DNA of 53,242 nucleotides, taken from positions 1 to 53,242 of the forward strand of contig NZIO01000044.1 in the NCBI GenBank assembly GCA_002689925.1, read 5' to 3'. The DNA is from Candidatus Pelagibacter sp. (GTDB lineage: Bacteria > Pseudomonadota > Alphaproteobacteria > Pelagibacterales > Pelagibacteraceae). The notes under the pieces were generated by a model. The model was not told the origin of the DNA and did no database searches. It saw only the letters and a list, made by a program, of their open reading frames with translations. A program made the position numbers and the translations under genes. Shown piece after piece: positions 46,205-53,242 of the stretch (position 1 is its first letter; each line of letters starts with the position of its first letter).

Positions 46205-46770
46205 AGTTCTTCTTCTCTTGGAATTTTAAAAATTTTTTTTTCTAAATGGATGTTAGTTTTAATATTTTCAATAATAAACTTTACTTTATTTTGATATAAG
46301 TCATTTGTTTCCCATCCACCTAAATTAAATGTTTTTTTATCAAAAAAAATTAGTAATTCTTTATTATCTTCTGTTTTTATTTTATAGAAAATATAATTAT
46401 TATTTACATAATAAGGTTCATTATTTTTAATAAATTTAATTAAATATACTTTATTTAATATTAAGTTTAACGGAGTAGATTTAAGCCTGTAATAAAATAT
46501 TTTATTATATCTTCTTTGAATTATTGCCAATCTTTTTCCATCTGAAATTAATCTTTTTTTAAAAGAATCATTATAATCACATATGATTTGTTTTGGATAT
46601 TTAACTAAACATTTTCCATTTTCTACTTTATCTGAAATAGTTTGTTTAAAATTAAATGATAACGTGTTTGTATCTTTTATTTTTTGAATAATTTTATTAT
46701 TTGGTTGAGCGTAAACAATACTAGTATTGAATATTATCAAAAATAATATTATGAATTTTTTTTTATACAA
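46201..46770 (-). CDS. lolA: Outer-membrane lipoprotein carrier LolA-like protein
   Basis: 189 residues with a signal peptide (about 1-21, IFNTSIVYAQ). The mature part has the LolA unclosed-barrel pattern: LSFNFKQTISDKVENGKCLVKYPKQIICDY and GGWETNDLYQNKVKFIIENI. Carries lipoproteins across the periplasm to the outer membrane. It lies 7 bases after ftsK on the same strand, the usual order in alphaproteobacteria. Diverged, so the call leans partly on context. Confidence 0.85.
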   Translation of the reverse strand: MYKKKFIILFLIIFNTSIVYAQPNNKIIQKIKDTNTLSFNFKQTISDKVENGKCLVKYPKQIICDYNDSFKKRLISDGKRLAIIQRRYNKIFYYRLKSTPLNLILNKVYLIKFIKNNEPYYVNNNYIFYKIKTEDNKELLIFFDKKTFNLGGWETNDLYQNKVKFIIENIKTNIHLEKKIFKIPREEEL

Positions 46771-46777
46771 TTTAATC

Positions 46778-48871
46778 CTACAAGATCTCTCTTTTTCCTA
46801 CATGATTAGCTTTACTTACTATTCCATCATCTTCCATCATATCTATAATTCTTGCGGCTCTATTATATCCAATTTGAAGTTTTCTTTGTAGTAAACTAGT
46901 AGAAGCCTTTCCTTCTGATTTAACTAGTTTAATAGCACTTAAATATAATTGATCTTTTTTCTCATCAGTTTTAATTTCATCGTCATTATTATTTGATCCA
47001 AAACTAACTATATCATCAAGATATTCAGGTTCTAATTGTGATCTTAAAAAACTATTTATTTTTTCAATTTCTGACTCAGATATAAATGGAGCATGTATTC
47101 TTATAATTCTGTTAGCAGAGGACATAAAAAGCATATCACCTTTACCCAAAAGTTGTTCTGCACCTTGTTCACCAAGAATAGTTCTACTATCAATTTTTGA
47201 ACTTACTTGGAAAGAAATTCTTGTTGGAAAATTGGCTTTAATAGTTCCTGTAATTACATCAACACTTGGTCTTTGAGTAGCCATAATAATATGAATTCCT
47301 GCTGCCCTGGCCATTTGAGATAGCTTTTGTATATAATTTTCTATCTCTTTTCCTGAAACCAGCATGAGATCTGACATTTCATCTACAATTACAACTATAT
47401 AAGGCATTACTACATCTTTGTTTTTAGAGTTGTAGCCATCTATATTTCTAACTCCTTGTTTTGTCATTAGTTTGTATCTATTTTCCATTTCTTTTACAGT
47501 CCAAGCTAAGGCTGAAGTAGCTTTTTTAGCTTCAGTTATAACCGGACATAACAAATGTGGAATACCTTCGTATGAAGAAAGCTCCAACATTTTTGGATCA
47601 ATTAATATGAACTTACATTTATCTGGACCGTGTCTATATAAAAGAGAAATAATAATTGTATTTATACAAACAGATTTTCCAGAACCTGTTGTTCCTGCAA
47701 TCAAAAGATGTGGCATAGTACATAAGTCACCAATTATTGGTGCACCTGAAATACTTTTTCCAAGAGTTATTGGTAATTTAATTTCATTATTTGTAAATCT
47801 TTTATCAGATATAATCTCACTTAGAAAAACATTTTCTCTTTGATCGTTAGGTATTTCAATCCCAACAGTATTTTTTCCTGGTATAGTGGCAACTCTTGTA
47901 GAAACTGAACTTGTATTTCTAGCTATATCATCAGAAAGATTAATAATTTTTGAAACTTTTATCCCAGGAGCTGGTTCAAATTCATATAAATTAACTACCG
48001 GACCATGACTGATTCTTTTAATCTCACCATTAACTCCAAAATCTAATAAAATTTTTTCTAAAAATTTAGATTTTTCAATATGCTCTTTAGCATTTTCTTT
48101 TTTAAAATCTTTTTTTAATAGATTTTTTTTTAAGAAGTCTATTTTAGGTAAAGCAAAGATATTACTTGTATTTGTTGTTTTAGTTTTAAAAGGTAGCCCA
48201 AGTTGATTATAAGAACTTTTATCATTTTTAATTTCTTTTATTTCTTTATCTTTTTCATATTCATCTACTTTATTTTTTTTTAAATTTAAAATTATTTTTT
48301 TAAAAAAAGCAAAGAAATATAAAATGAAAATTTTAAATTTTTGAAAATTTAAATTTATACTTAAAATAAAAAACAAGATTGATATTAAAATTAATATAAG
48401 TAAGATTATTTTTATTTCTATATTTTTAAAATAATTCACTATTATATCTTTAATTATTTTTCCAACAAATCCTCCATTACCATTAGCATGTAAAATAAAA
48501 GATTGATCTTTGTAAATGCTAAAAGATGTTGACCCAGAAATGAAATAGATAGAAGTATAAAAAAGGTTATAAATTAAAAAATCAAAATTTTTATTTTTAA
48601 ATGCAGAAAGACCCCAGATAAATAAATTTATAGTAAAAAGATATCCTATTAATCCAATTGATTGAAAAATAAAATCTGCTAGCACACTGCCTTTAAAACC
48701 CAGAAAATTGATTATAATTTTTTTTTCTGAATGTAAAAAATTAGGGTCATCAGGATGATAACTTACTAATGATAAAAAATATAATAAAGATGATAAGATA
48801 AATACAATGGCTAGGGCCTCAATTAATCTTGAGAAAAAAAAAGCTGATATTTTGGGGATAATTTTATCCAT
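46778..48871 (-). CDS. ftsK: DNA translocase FtsK
   Basis: 697 residues. Four to five membrane helices in the first 190 residues, a short linker, the alpha/beta motor domain with Walker A GTTGSGKSVCINT (about 405) and Walker B IVVIVDEMSDLM, and a C-terminal gamma winged-helix domain (LVKSEGKASTSLLQRKLQIGYNRAARIIDMME) that reads KOPS sequences. Links cell division to chromosome dimer resolution at dif. Short compared with E. coli FtsK because the linker is reduced. Divergent from the monooxygenase gene over 82 bases. Confidence 0.97.
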   Translation of the reverse strand: MDKIIPKISAFFFSRLIEALAIVFILSSLLYFLSLVSYHPDDPNFLHSEKKIIINFLGFKGSVLADFIFQSIGLIGYLFTINLFIWGLSAFKNKNFDFLIYNLFYTSIYFISGSTSFSIYKDQSFILHANGNGGFVGKIIKDIIVNYFKNIEIKIILLILILISILFFILSINLNFQKFKIFILYFFAFFKKIILNLKKNKVDEYEKDKEIKEIKNDKSSYNQLGLPFKTKTTNTSNIFALPKIDFLKKNLLKKDFKKENAKEHIEKSKFLEKILLDFGVNGEIKRISHGPVVNLYEFEPAPGIKVSKIINLSDDIARNTSSVSTRVATIPGKNTVGIEIPNDQRENVFLSEIISDKRFTNNEIKLPITLGKSISGAPIIGDLCTMPHLLIAGTTGSGKSVCINTIIISLLYRHGPDKCKFILIDPKMLELSSYEGIPHLLCPVITEAKKATSALAWTVKEMENRYKLMTKQGVRNIDGYNSKNKDVVMPYIVVIVDEMSDLMLVSGKEIENYIQKLSQMARAAGIHIIMATQRPSVDVITGTIKANFPTRISFQVSSKIDSRTILGEQGAEQLLGKGDMLFMSSANRIIRIHAPFISESEIEKINSFLRSQLEPEYLDDIVSFGSNNNDDEIKTDEKKDQLYLSAIKLVKSEGKASTSLLQRKLQIGYNRAARIIDMMEDDGIVSKANHVGKREIL

Positions 48872-48953
48872 AATAATTTAATCGAATCTAACTAATTGAC
48901 TTTGTACCATTTATTATTAACTGTTAAAATTAATTTTTAGATTTCTTTTTATC

Positions 48954-50093
48954 ATGATGAAGCAAAAAATTTGTATTATAGGAGATGGAATAACAGGATT
49001 AATAACTGCAATAAGTTTATCTCGATATAATTTAGACATAGATTTATATGGAAAAAAAGTTGATTTTAGTAAATCAAAGTCTAGATCCATTGCTTTATCT
49101 AATAGTAATTATAAATTTCTAAAAAATTTAAATATCTTGTCTACAAAGACAAGATTTGTATGGCCTATAGTAAATATAAAATTATATGAAGATAATGAAG
49201 AAGTTATTAATTTTAAATCATCAAATAAAAATTCAGAGGTCTTCTTTATGATAAAGAATAATATTTTTATAAAAAGAATGAAAAAAATATTGAGTAAAAT
49301 TAAAAATATAAAACAAAAGAAAAATTTTTTATTGGATAATTATTTTAATATAAGAGAATCTAAAAAAAAGATAAATATAAATTATGACTTAATAATTAAT
49401 TGTACAGGTATTGATTCAAAAATTACAAAAAAATTACAAAAAAAAAATTTAATTCAAAAAGATTATGAACAAAGTTCATTGACTACTATATTGAAACATA
49501 ATTATTTAAAAAATAATATTGCAAGACAATTTTTTCTTAATGAAGGACCTTTAGCTTTACTCCCTTTATCGAATAATACAACTTCATTAGTTTGGTCTAT
49601 GAAAAGAGAATATACTAAAAATTATAAAGAATTGTCTTCTTTCAATAAAAAAATAATTGGTGTCACAAAAAAAATTCTAAAAATAAAAAAAATAAATAAA
49701 GTTGAAAATAAAAGTTTGAGATTTAATATTTCAAGAAAATATTACTCTAAAGGTGTTTTAAATTTAGGTGATATACTTCATGAGGTACATCCTTTAGCTG
49801 GTCAAGGTTTAAATATGACTATAAGAGATATTAAGGTTCTTATGCAACTAATAGAAAAAAAAGTTAAATTAGGTCTAGAAATTAATGAAATAGCAATATC
49901 TAAAGAATTTAGTAAAAAAACAAAAGCAAATAATTTTATTTTTTCTAAGAGTATTGATTTTTTAAATAATTTATTTCTAATTAATAATTCAAAATTTAAA
50001 AATTTAAGAAAAATTTCTCTTAAGACAGTTAATAAAAACTTTTTTTTTAAAAATTTTTTATTAAAAGTTTCTGATAAAGGATTAAATTATTGA
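48954..50093 (+). CDS. UbiH/COQ6-family FAD-dependent monooxygenase
   Basis: 379 residues. N-terminal FAD-binding IIGDGITGLITAISLSRYNLD (GxGxxG as GDGITG), the mid-chain CTGIDSK, and the second FAD motif LGDILHEVHPLAGQGLNMTIRDI, which is the strong signature of ubiquinone hydroxylases (UbiH/UbiF/UbiI/COQ6). Adds a hydroxyl group to the ubiquinone ring; which position cannot be told. Very lysine-rich. The start may be either of two adjacent ATGs (48954 or 48957). Last 7 bases overlap the convergent LON-domain gene. Confidence 0.88.
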   Translation: MMKQKICIIGDGITGLITAISLSRYNLDIDLYGKKVDFSKSKSRSIALSNSNYKFLKNLNILSTKTRFVWPIVNIKLYEDNEEVINFKSSNKNSEVFFMIKNNIFIKRMKKILSKIKNIKQKKNFLLDNYFNIRESKKKININYDLIINCTGIDSKITKKLQKKNLIQKDYEQSSLTTILKHNYLKNNIARQFFLNEGPLALLPLSNNTTSLVWSMKREYTKNYKELSSFNKKIIGVTKKILKIKKINKVENKSLRFNISRKYYSKGVLNLGDILHEVHPLAGQGLNMTIRDIKVLMQLIEKKVKLGLEINEIAISKEFSKKTKANNFIFSKSIDFLNNLFLINNSKFKNLRKISLKTVNKNFFFKNFLLKVSDKGLNY

Positions 50094-50731
50094 ACTGTAA
50101 TACTCTGATAGTCATCAACTAGATATATTTCAACTATCTTTTTTAATGTTTCAACTCTTTGATGTAAATTTATAGCTTCGAGTAAAGTTTGTTTTTCCTC
50201 ACTAGTAAAAGGTGCTATCATAGATATTGTATTAATTAATTCTTCAATTTCAAAATCTCCTATCTCTTTCCAATCCAATTCTAAACCCTGTTTTTTAAAA
50301 ACAATTTTAATTTTATTGAATAAATCATTTAAATTTTGATTTATGCTTTTATTTTCTAAATTATCTTCTTTGAAGAAATCGTAGTTAACTAAAAATTTTC
50401 TATATAATTTGTTTACTTCTAGTTCTTTTTCCACTTTAAATCTTGATATACCGTTTAAAGTTAAAATGATTCTACCATCATCTGTTTCATTAAAACTTGA
50501 AATTTTCCCAACACACCCAATAGTAAAAATTTCTGCTCTATTGGAACTATTATCTTTGGTAACTAATTTTGGTTGTACCATTCCAATTAATCTATTTTCA
50601 CTAACACTATCATTAACCATTTGTAGATATCTCTTTTCAAAAATATTTAATGGAAGTGTGGTTTTTGGAAAAAAAATTACATTTGAAAGTGGGAAAATTG
50701 GTATTTCTTTTTTTAAATCTGATTTACTCAT
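50087..50731 (-). CDS. LON peptidase substrate-binding-domain protein
   Basis: 214 residues consisting of a Lon N-terminal domain only: IPIFPLSNVIFFPKTTLPLNIFEKRY, RLIGMVQPK, GCVGKISSFNETDDGRIILTLNGISRFKV, followed by a helical part (about 130-205). No ATPase or protease domain. Widespread in alphaproteobacteria, often near thioredoxin or ubi genes; role unknown, presumably protein binding. Divergent from the sulfotransferase pair across 86 bases. Confidence 0.93.
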   Translation of the reverse strand: MSKSDLKKEIPIFPLSNVIFFPKTTLPLNIFEKRYLQMVNDSVSENRLIGMVQPKLVTKDNSSNRAEIFTIGCVGKISSFNETDDGRIILTLNGISRFKVEKELEVNKLYRKFLVNYDFFKEDNLENKSINQNLNDLFNKIKIVFKKQGLELDWKEIGDFEIEELINTISMIAPFTSEEKQTLLEAINLHQRVETLKKIVEIYLVDDYQSITVQ

Positions 50732-50817
50732 ATATATTTATTAGAATTATAATATATAATTAGTTACAATACGCAATGTGTCAAAGTATATTTTAAAAAG
50801 ATAGCAATATAAATAAA

Positions 50818-51645
50818 ATGATTATATGGATTGCCTCTTATCCTAAAAGTGGAAATACATGGATGAGGTCTTTAATTTCTTCGTATTTTTTTTCTAGTGG
50901 AGAAGATTTTAATTTTGACTTATTAAAGAAAATTCCTTTATTTCCATCTAATAAACAATTTTCACCACTAATTAACCTAAACAATTTATCTAAAGAACCT
51001 CTTAAAATTTCAGATTATTGGAATGCAGCGCAATCTAGATTAAATTTAAATAATAAAAAGAACTTTTTAAAAACACATAATGCTTGTGCTTCACATAATG
51101 GTAATTGGTTTACTAATAAGGATAACACACTTGCATATATTTATTTAGTTCGTGATCCTAGAGCAGTAGTATGTTCTAATGCGTTTCATTCTAATATTAC
51201 GTTAGATCAATCAGTAAAAGATTTAATGAATGATAATTTAGTTGCTTACAATGGTGAATTTAAACTTGTAGAAATGACAGGTTCTTGGAAAACTAATTAT
51301 CTATCTTGGAAGAAAAAAAAGGACTTTAAAGGCATTATAATAAAATATGAAGATTTATTAAAAGATACAACTGTTGAATTTAAAAAGGTATTAGTTTTCT
51401 TAAAAAATTTTATAGATATAGATATCAATGAAAAAAAAATTGAACAATGTGTAAAAAATTGTAAATTTGAAAATTTAGAAGCAATGGAAAAGAAATATGG
51501 TTTTGAAGAAGCAGTCAGTAAAAAATTTTTTAATATAGGAAAAAAAGATAGTTGGAGATCTAAACTAAATATACAAATGATAAATAAAATTGAAAAAGAA
51601 TTAGAAAATGAGATGAAAGAGTTAGGATATTTAAATAGATTATGA
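50818..51645 (+). CDS. Sulfotransferase-domain protein (copy 1 of tandem pair)
   Basis: 275 residues, no signal peptide or membrane segment, so cytosolic. The 5'-phosphosulfate-binding loop YPKSGNTWMRSLI is at residues 8-20, and the 3'-phosphate-binding motif LVRDPRAVVCSN near residue 110. KTHNA in between carries the conserved lysine-threonine-histidine with catalytic histidine. These show a PAPS-dependent sulfotransferase of the Sulfotransfer_1 type; the acceptor is unknown. The following gene is a clear paralogue overlapping by 4 bases (ATGA), so the pair should be co-translated. No PAPS synthesis genes are near. Confidence 0.88.
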   Translation: MIIWIASYPKSGNTWMRSLISSYFFSSGEDFNFDLLKKIPLFPSNKQFSPLINLNNLSKEPLKISDYWNAAQSRLNLNNKKNFLKTHNACASHNGNWFTNKDNTLAYIYLVRDPRAVVCSNAFHSNITLDQSVKDLMNDNLVAYNGEFKLVEMTGSWKTNYLSWKKKKDFKGIIIKYEDLLKDTTVEFKKVLVFLKNFIDIDINEKKIEQCVKNCKFENLEAMEKKYGFEEAVSKKFFNIGKKDSWRSKLNIQMINKIEKELENEMKELGYLNRL

Positions 51646-52487
51646 TTATTTGGATTGCATCATATCCGAAGAGTGGAAATACGTGGGTAAGATCTTTAAT
51701 TTCTTCTTACTTATATTCAAAAGATGGAAATTTTAATTTTGATTTATTAAATAATATTCATCAGTTTCCCCAAAGAGAATTTTTTATTGATTATGAAGAT
51801 AAGTTTACAAAACCAATCAGTACTGCAAAATATTGGCTGGCAGCACAAAGTAAAATTAATTTAAAAAAGAAATTAATTTTTCTTAAAACACATAATGCAA
51901 TGCTGAAAATAGATGGAAATGTTTTTACTAATAAGATTAATACCTTAGCATGTATTTATATAGTTAGAGATCCAAGAAATGTAATTACTTCTATAAAAAA
52001 TCATTTTGATTATACTTATGATGAATCTTATGAATTTATGACGAATGAAAGAAATATTCTTTTTCATAGAAATACTAGTAATTTTGGTGATATAAATTTT
52101 ATTGGTAGTTGGTCAAAAAATTATGTCTCATGGAAAAGTATAAATATGTTTCCAATTAAAGTTGTGAGATATGAAGATTTAATGTCAAATACCTATAGTG
52201 TTTTTAGGGAGATAATAAACTTCTTAATTCCGCTTGCTCCTAAATTAATTAAGTTTGATAGAAGCAGAATGTTAAAATCAATTAAATCTACCAGTTTTGA
52301 AAAAATGAGTAATAGTGAGGATAAAATTGGATTTAATGAAGCTGTCATCTCAAATAAAACAAAAAATAAGATAAAATTTTTTAATCTTGGTGAGAAAAAT
52401 AGGTGGAAGGATTTTTTAGACGATAAGCAAGAAAAAAAAATTAGAGAGACTTTTTCTGAAGAGATGAAAGAGCTTAATTATTTTTAA
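51642..52487 (+). CDS. Sulfotransferase-domain protein (copy 2 of tandem pair)
   Basis: 281 residues. YPKSGNTWVRSLISSYL at 8-24, FLKTHNA and YIVRDPRNVITSIKNH repeat the motifs of the preceding gene in the same order and spacing, and the first 25 residues are almost identical. The middle and C-terminal acceptor-binding regions differ more, which fits a tandem duplication followed by change of acceptor. Translation is probably coupled to copy 1 by the ATGA overlap. Its stop lies 2 bases from the convergent isocitrate lyase stop. Confidence 0.88.
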   Translation: MIIWIASYPKSGNTWVRSLISSYLYSKDGNFNFDLLNNIHQFPQREFFIDYEDKFTKPISTAKYWLAAQSKINLKKKLIFLKTHNAMLKIDGNVFTNKINTLACIYIVRDPRNVITSIKNHFDYTYDESYEFMTNERNILFHRNTSNFGDINFIGSWSKNYVSWKSINMFPIKVVRYEDLMSNTYSVFREIINFLIPLAPKLIKFDRSRMLKSIKSTSFEKMSNSEDKIGFNEAVISNKTKNKIKFFNLGEKNRWKDFLDDKQEKKIRETFSEEMKELNYF

Positions 52488-52489
52488 AA

Positions 52490-53242
52490 TTAAAATTGTT
52501 CAGACTCAGTGGAGCCTTCCATAGCTGTAGTAGAACTTTTACCTGAACTAATTGTATTTGATACTGCATCAAAATAAGATGTTCCTACTTCTCGTTGATG
52601 TTTAACACTCGTATACCCATCTTTTTCTCTTGCAAATTCTTGCTGTTGTATTTTTGAATAAGCAGTCATACCTTTTGATTTATATTGTTCAGCTAGTTCA
52701 AATATAGCAAGATTTTGTGTATGGAATCCAGCTAAAGTAATAAACTGGAACTTATAACCCAATTCACTTATTTTAGTTTGAAAAGATGCTATCTCATTGT
52801 CTGACAAATGTTTTTTCCAATTAAATGAAGGTGAACAGTTATATGCAAGTAACTTGCCAGGAAATTCTTTATGGATTGCGTCTGCAAATTTTTTAGCTTC
52901 TTCAAGATTTGGTTGAGCTGTTTCACACCAAATCAGATCACTGTAAGGAGCGTATGCTAAACCTCTTGAAATAGCTTGCTCGATACCATTTTTTACATAA
53001 AAGAATCCTTCAGGAGATCTTTCTCCTGTTAAAAACTTTTTATCATTTTTATCATGGTCATTAGTAATTAGTTTTGCTGCATTCGCATCAGTTCTAGCTA
53101 AAATAATTAATGGAACATCTGCAATATCTGCTGCTAATCTTGCAGCTTTTAAATTTTTTATCATAGTACTAGTTGGAACTAATACTTTTCCTCCCATATG
53201 ACCACATTTTTTTTCACTTGCTAATTGATCTTCAAAATGAAC
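52490..53242 (-). CDS. aceA: Isocitrate lyase (C-terminal part; start beyond right edge)
   Basis: 250 residues are visible and the frame stays open to the window's last base. The catalytic loop KKCGH (in [17 protein letters not shown]) is near the visible N-terminal end, followed by [45 protein letters not shown] and [13 protein letters not shown], all diagnostic of isocitrate lyase. It cleaves isocitrate to glyoxylate and succinate in the glyoxylate shunt. The methionine at 53197 (MGGKVLV) is internal, not the start. Convergent with the sulfotransferases; upstream regulation (a glycine riboswitch is known for related SAR11 glyoxylate genes) cannot be seen here. Confidence 0.97.
   Translation of the reverse strand, partial: VHFEDQLASEKKCGHMGGKVLVPTSTMIKNLKAARLAADIADVPLIILARTDANAAKLITNDHDKNDKKFLTGERSPEGFFYVKNGIEQAISRGLAYAPYSDLIWCETAQPNLEEAKKFADAIHKEFPGKLLAYNCSPSFNWKKHLSDNEIASFQTKISELGYKFQFITLAGFHTQNLAIFELAEQYKSKGMTAYSKIQQQEFAREKDGYTSVKHQREVGTSYFDAVSNTISSGKSSTTAMEGSTESEQF

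Overview
The window is a very A/T-rich, gene-dense bacterial chromosome segment. It most resembles the free-living marine alphaproteobacterial SAR11 clade (Pelagibacterales, 'Candidatus Pelagibacter'-like). The basis is the low GC seen by eye (not counted), minimal intergenic spacing, many lysine/asparagine/isoleucine-rich short versions of core proteins, a TRAP solute-binding protein at one edge and isocitrate lyase at the other, and an alphaproteobacterial gene order. I recognise about 60 genes, two of them cut by the window edges. I see no tRNA, rRNA, insertion sequence, prophage or CRISPR array. No gene-free stretch exceeds 300 bases; the longest (34600-34887) is the predicted replication origin, and the next is the 233-base porin/DUF3576 divergent region (20227-20459).

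Layout: 1-4.8 kb, leftward: TRAP solute-binding protein (partial), Bax-like glucosaminidase, Nfu, trpS, murJ. 4.9-10.4 kb: malic enzyme, then a dolP/rsmI/lpoA-type envelope cluster and rdgB. 10.4-14.2 kb: grpE-dnaK-dnaJ with a heat-shock-like promoter before dnaK. 14.2-19.1 kb: dapB, nth, a PfkB kinase, then a compact patch with a previously easy-to-miss 37-residue ArfA-like ribosome-rescue gene overlapping an atypical response regulator, an L,D-transpeptidase-like gene, a yggS homologue and a ThiE-like gene. 19.1-21 kb: a bidirectional terminator, the major porin with a strong Shine-Dalgarno sequence, and a DUF3576 lipoprotein. 21-25.1 kb: leuS-lptE-holA.

25.1-34.6 kb is a continuous leftward block: parB, parA, rsmG (with an embedded near-perfect parS site), mnmG, mnmE, rho, hemJ, hemH, hemE. 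34.9-38.3 kb is a rightward block: ppsR, maf, aroE, coaE, dnaQ. This arrangement, with hemE and the RP001/ppsR gene facing away from a DnaA-box-like A/T-rich gap, is the classic alphaproteobacterial oriC neighbourhood known from Caulobacter and Rickettsiales. 38.3-40.3 kb: secB, fxsA, a Tim44-like gene, and an Smr-domain gene. 40.3-45.7 kb: hslU-hslV divergent from hisB-H-A-F-E and a HIT protein. 45.7-50.7 kb: GNAT, lolA, ftsK, a UbiH-type monooxygenase, and a LON-domain protein. 50.8-52.5 kb: two tandemly duplicated sulfotransferases. 52.5 kb-end: isocitrate lyase (partial).

Together the genes cover origin function and segregation (oriC, parABS, ftsK), tRNA modification, haem synthesis, envelope biogenesis (murJ, lptE, lolA, lpoA- and dolP-like), proteostasis (GrpE/DnaK/DnaJ, HslUV, SecB) and central carbon metabolism. 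I do not see an obviously new multi-gene defence or metabolic system. The observations most worth following up are the origin and parS assignment, the naturally short ArfA, the response regulator coupled to it, and the sulfotransferase pair.
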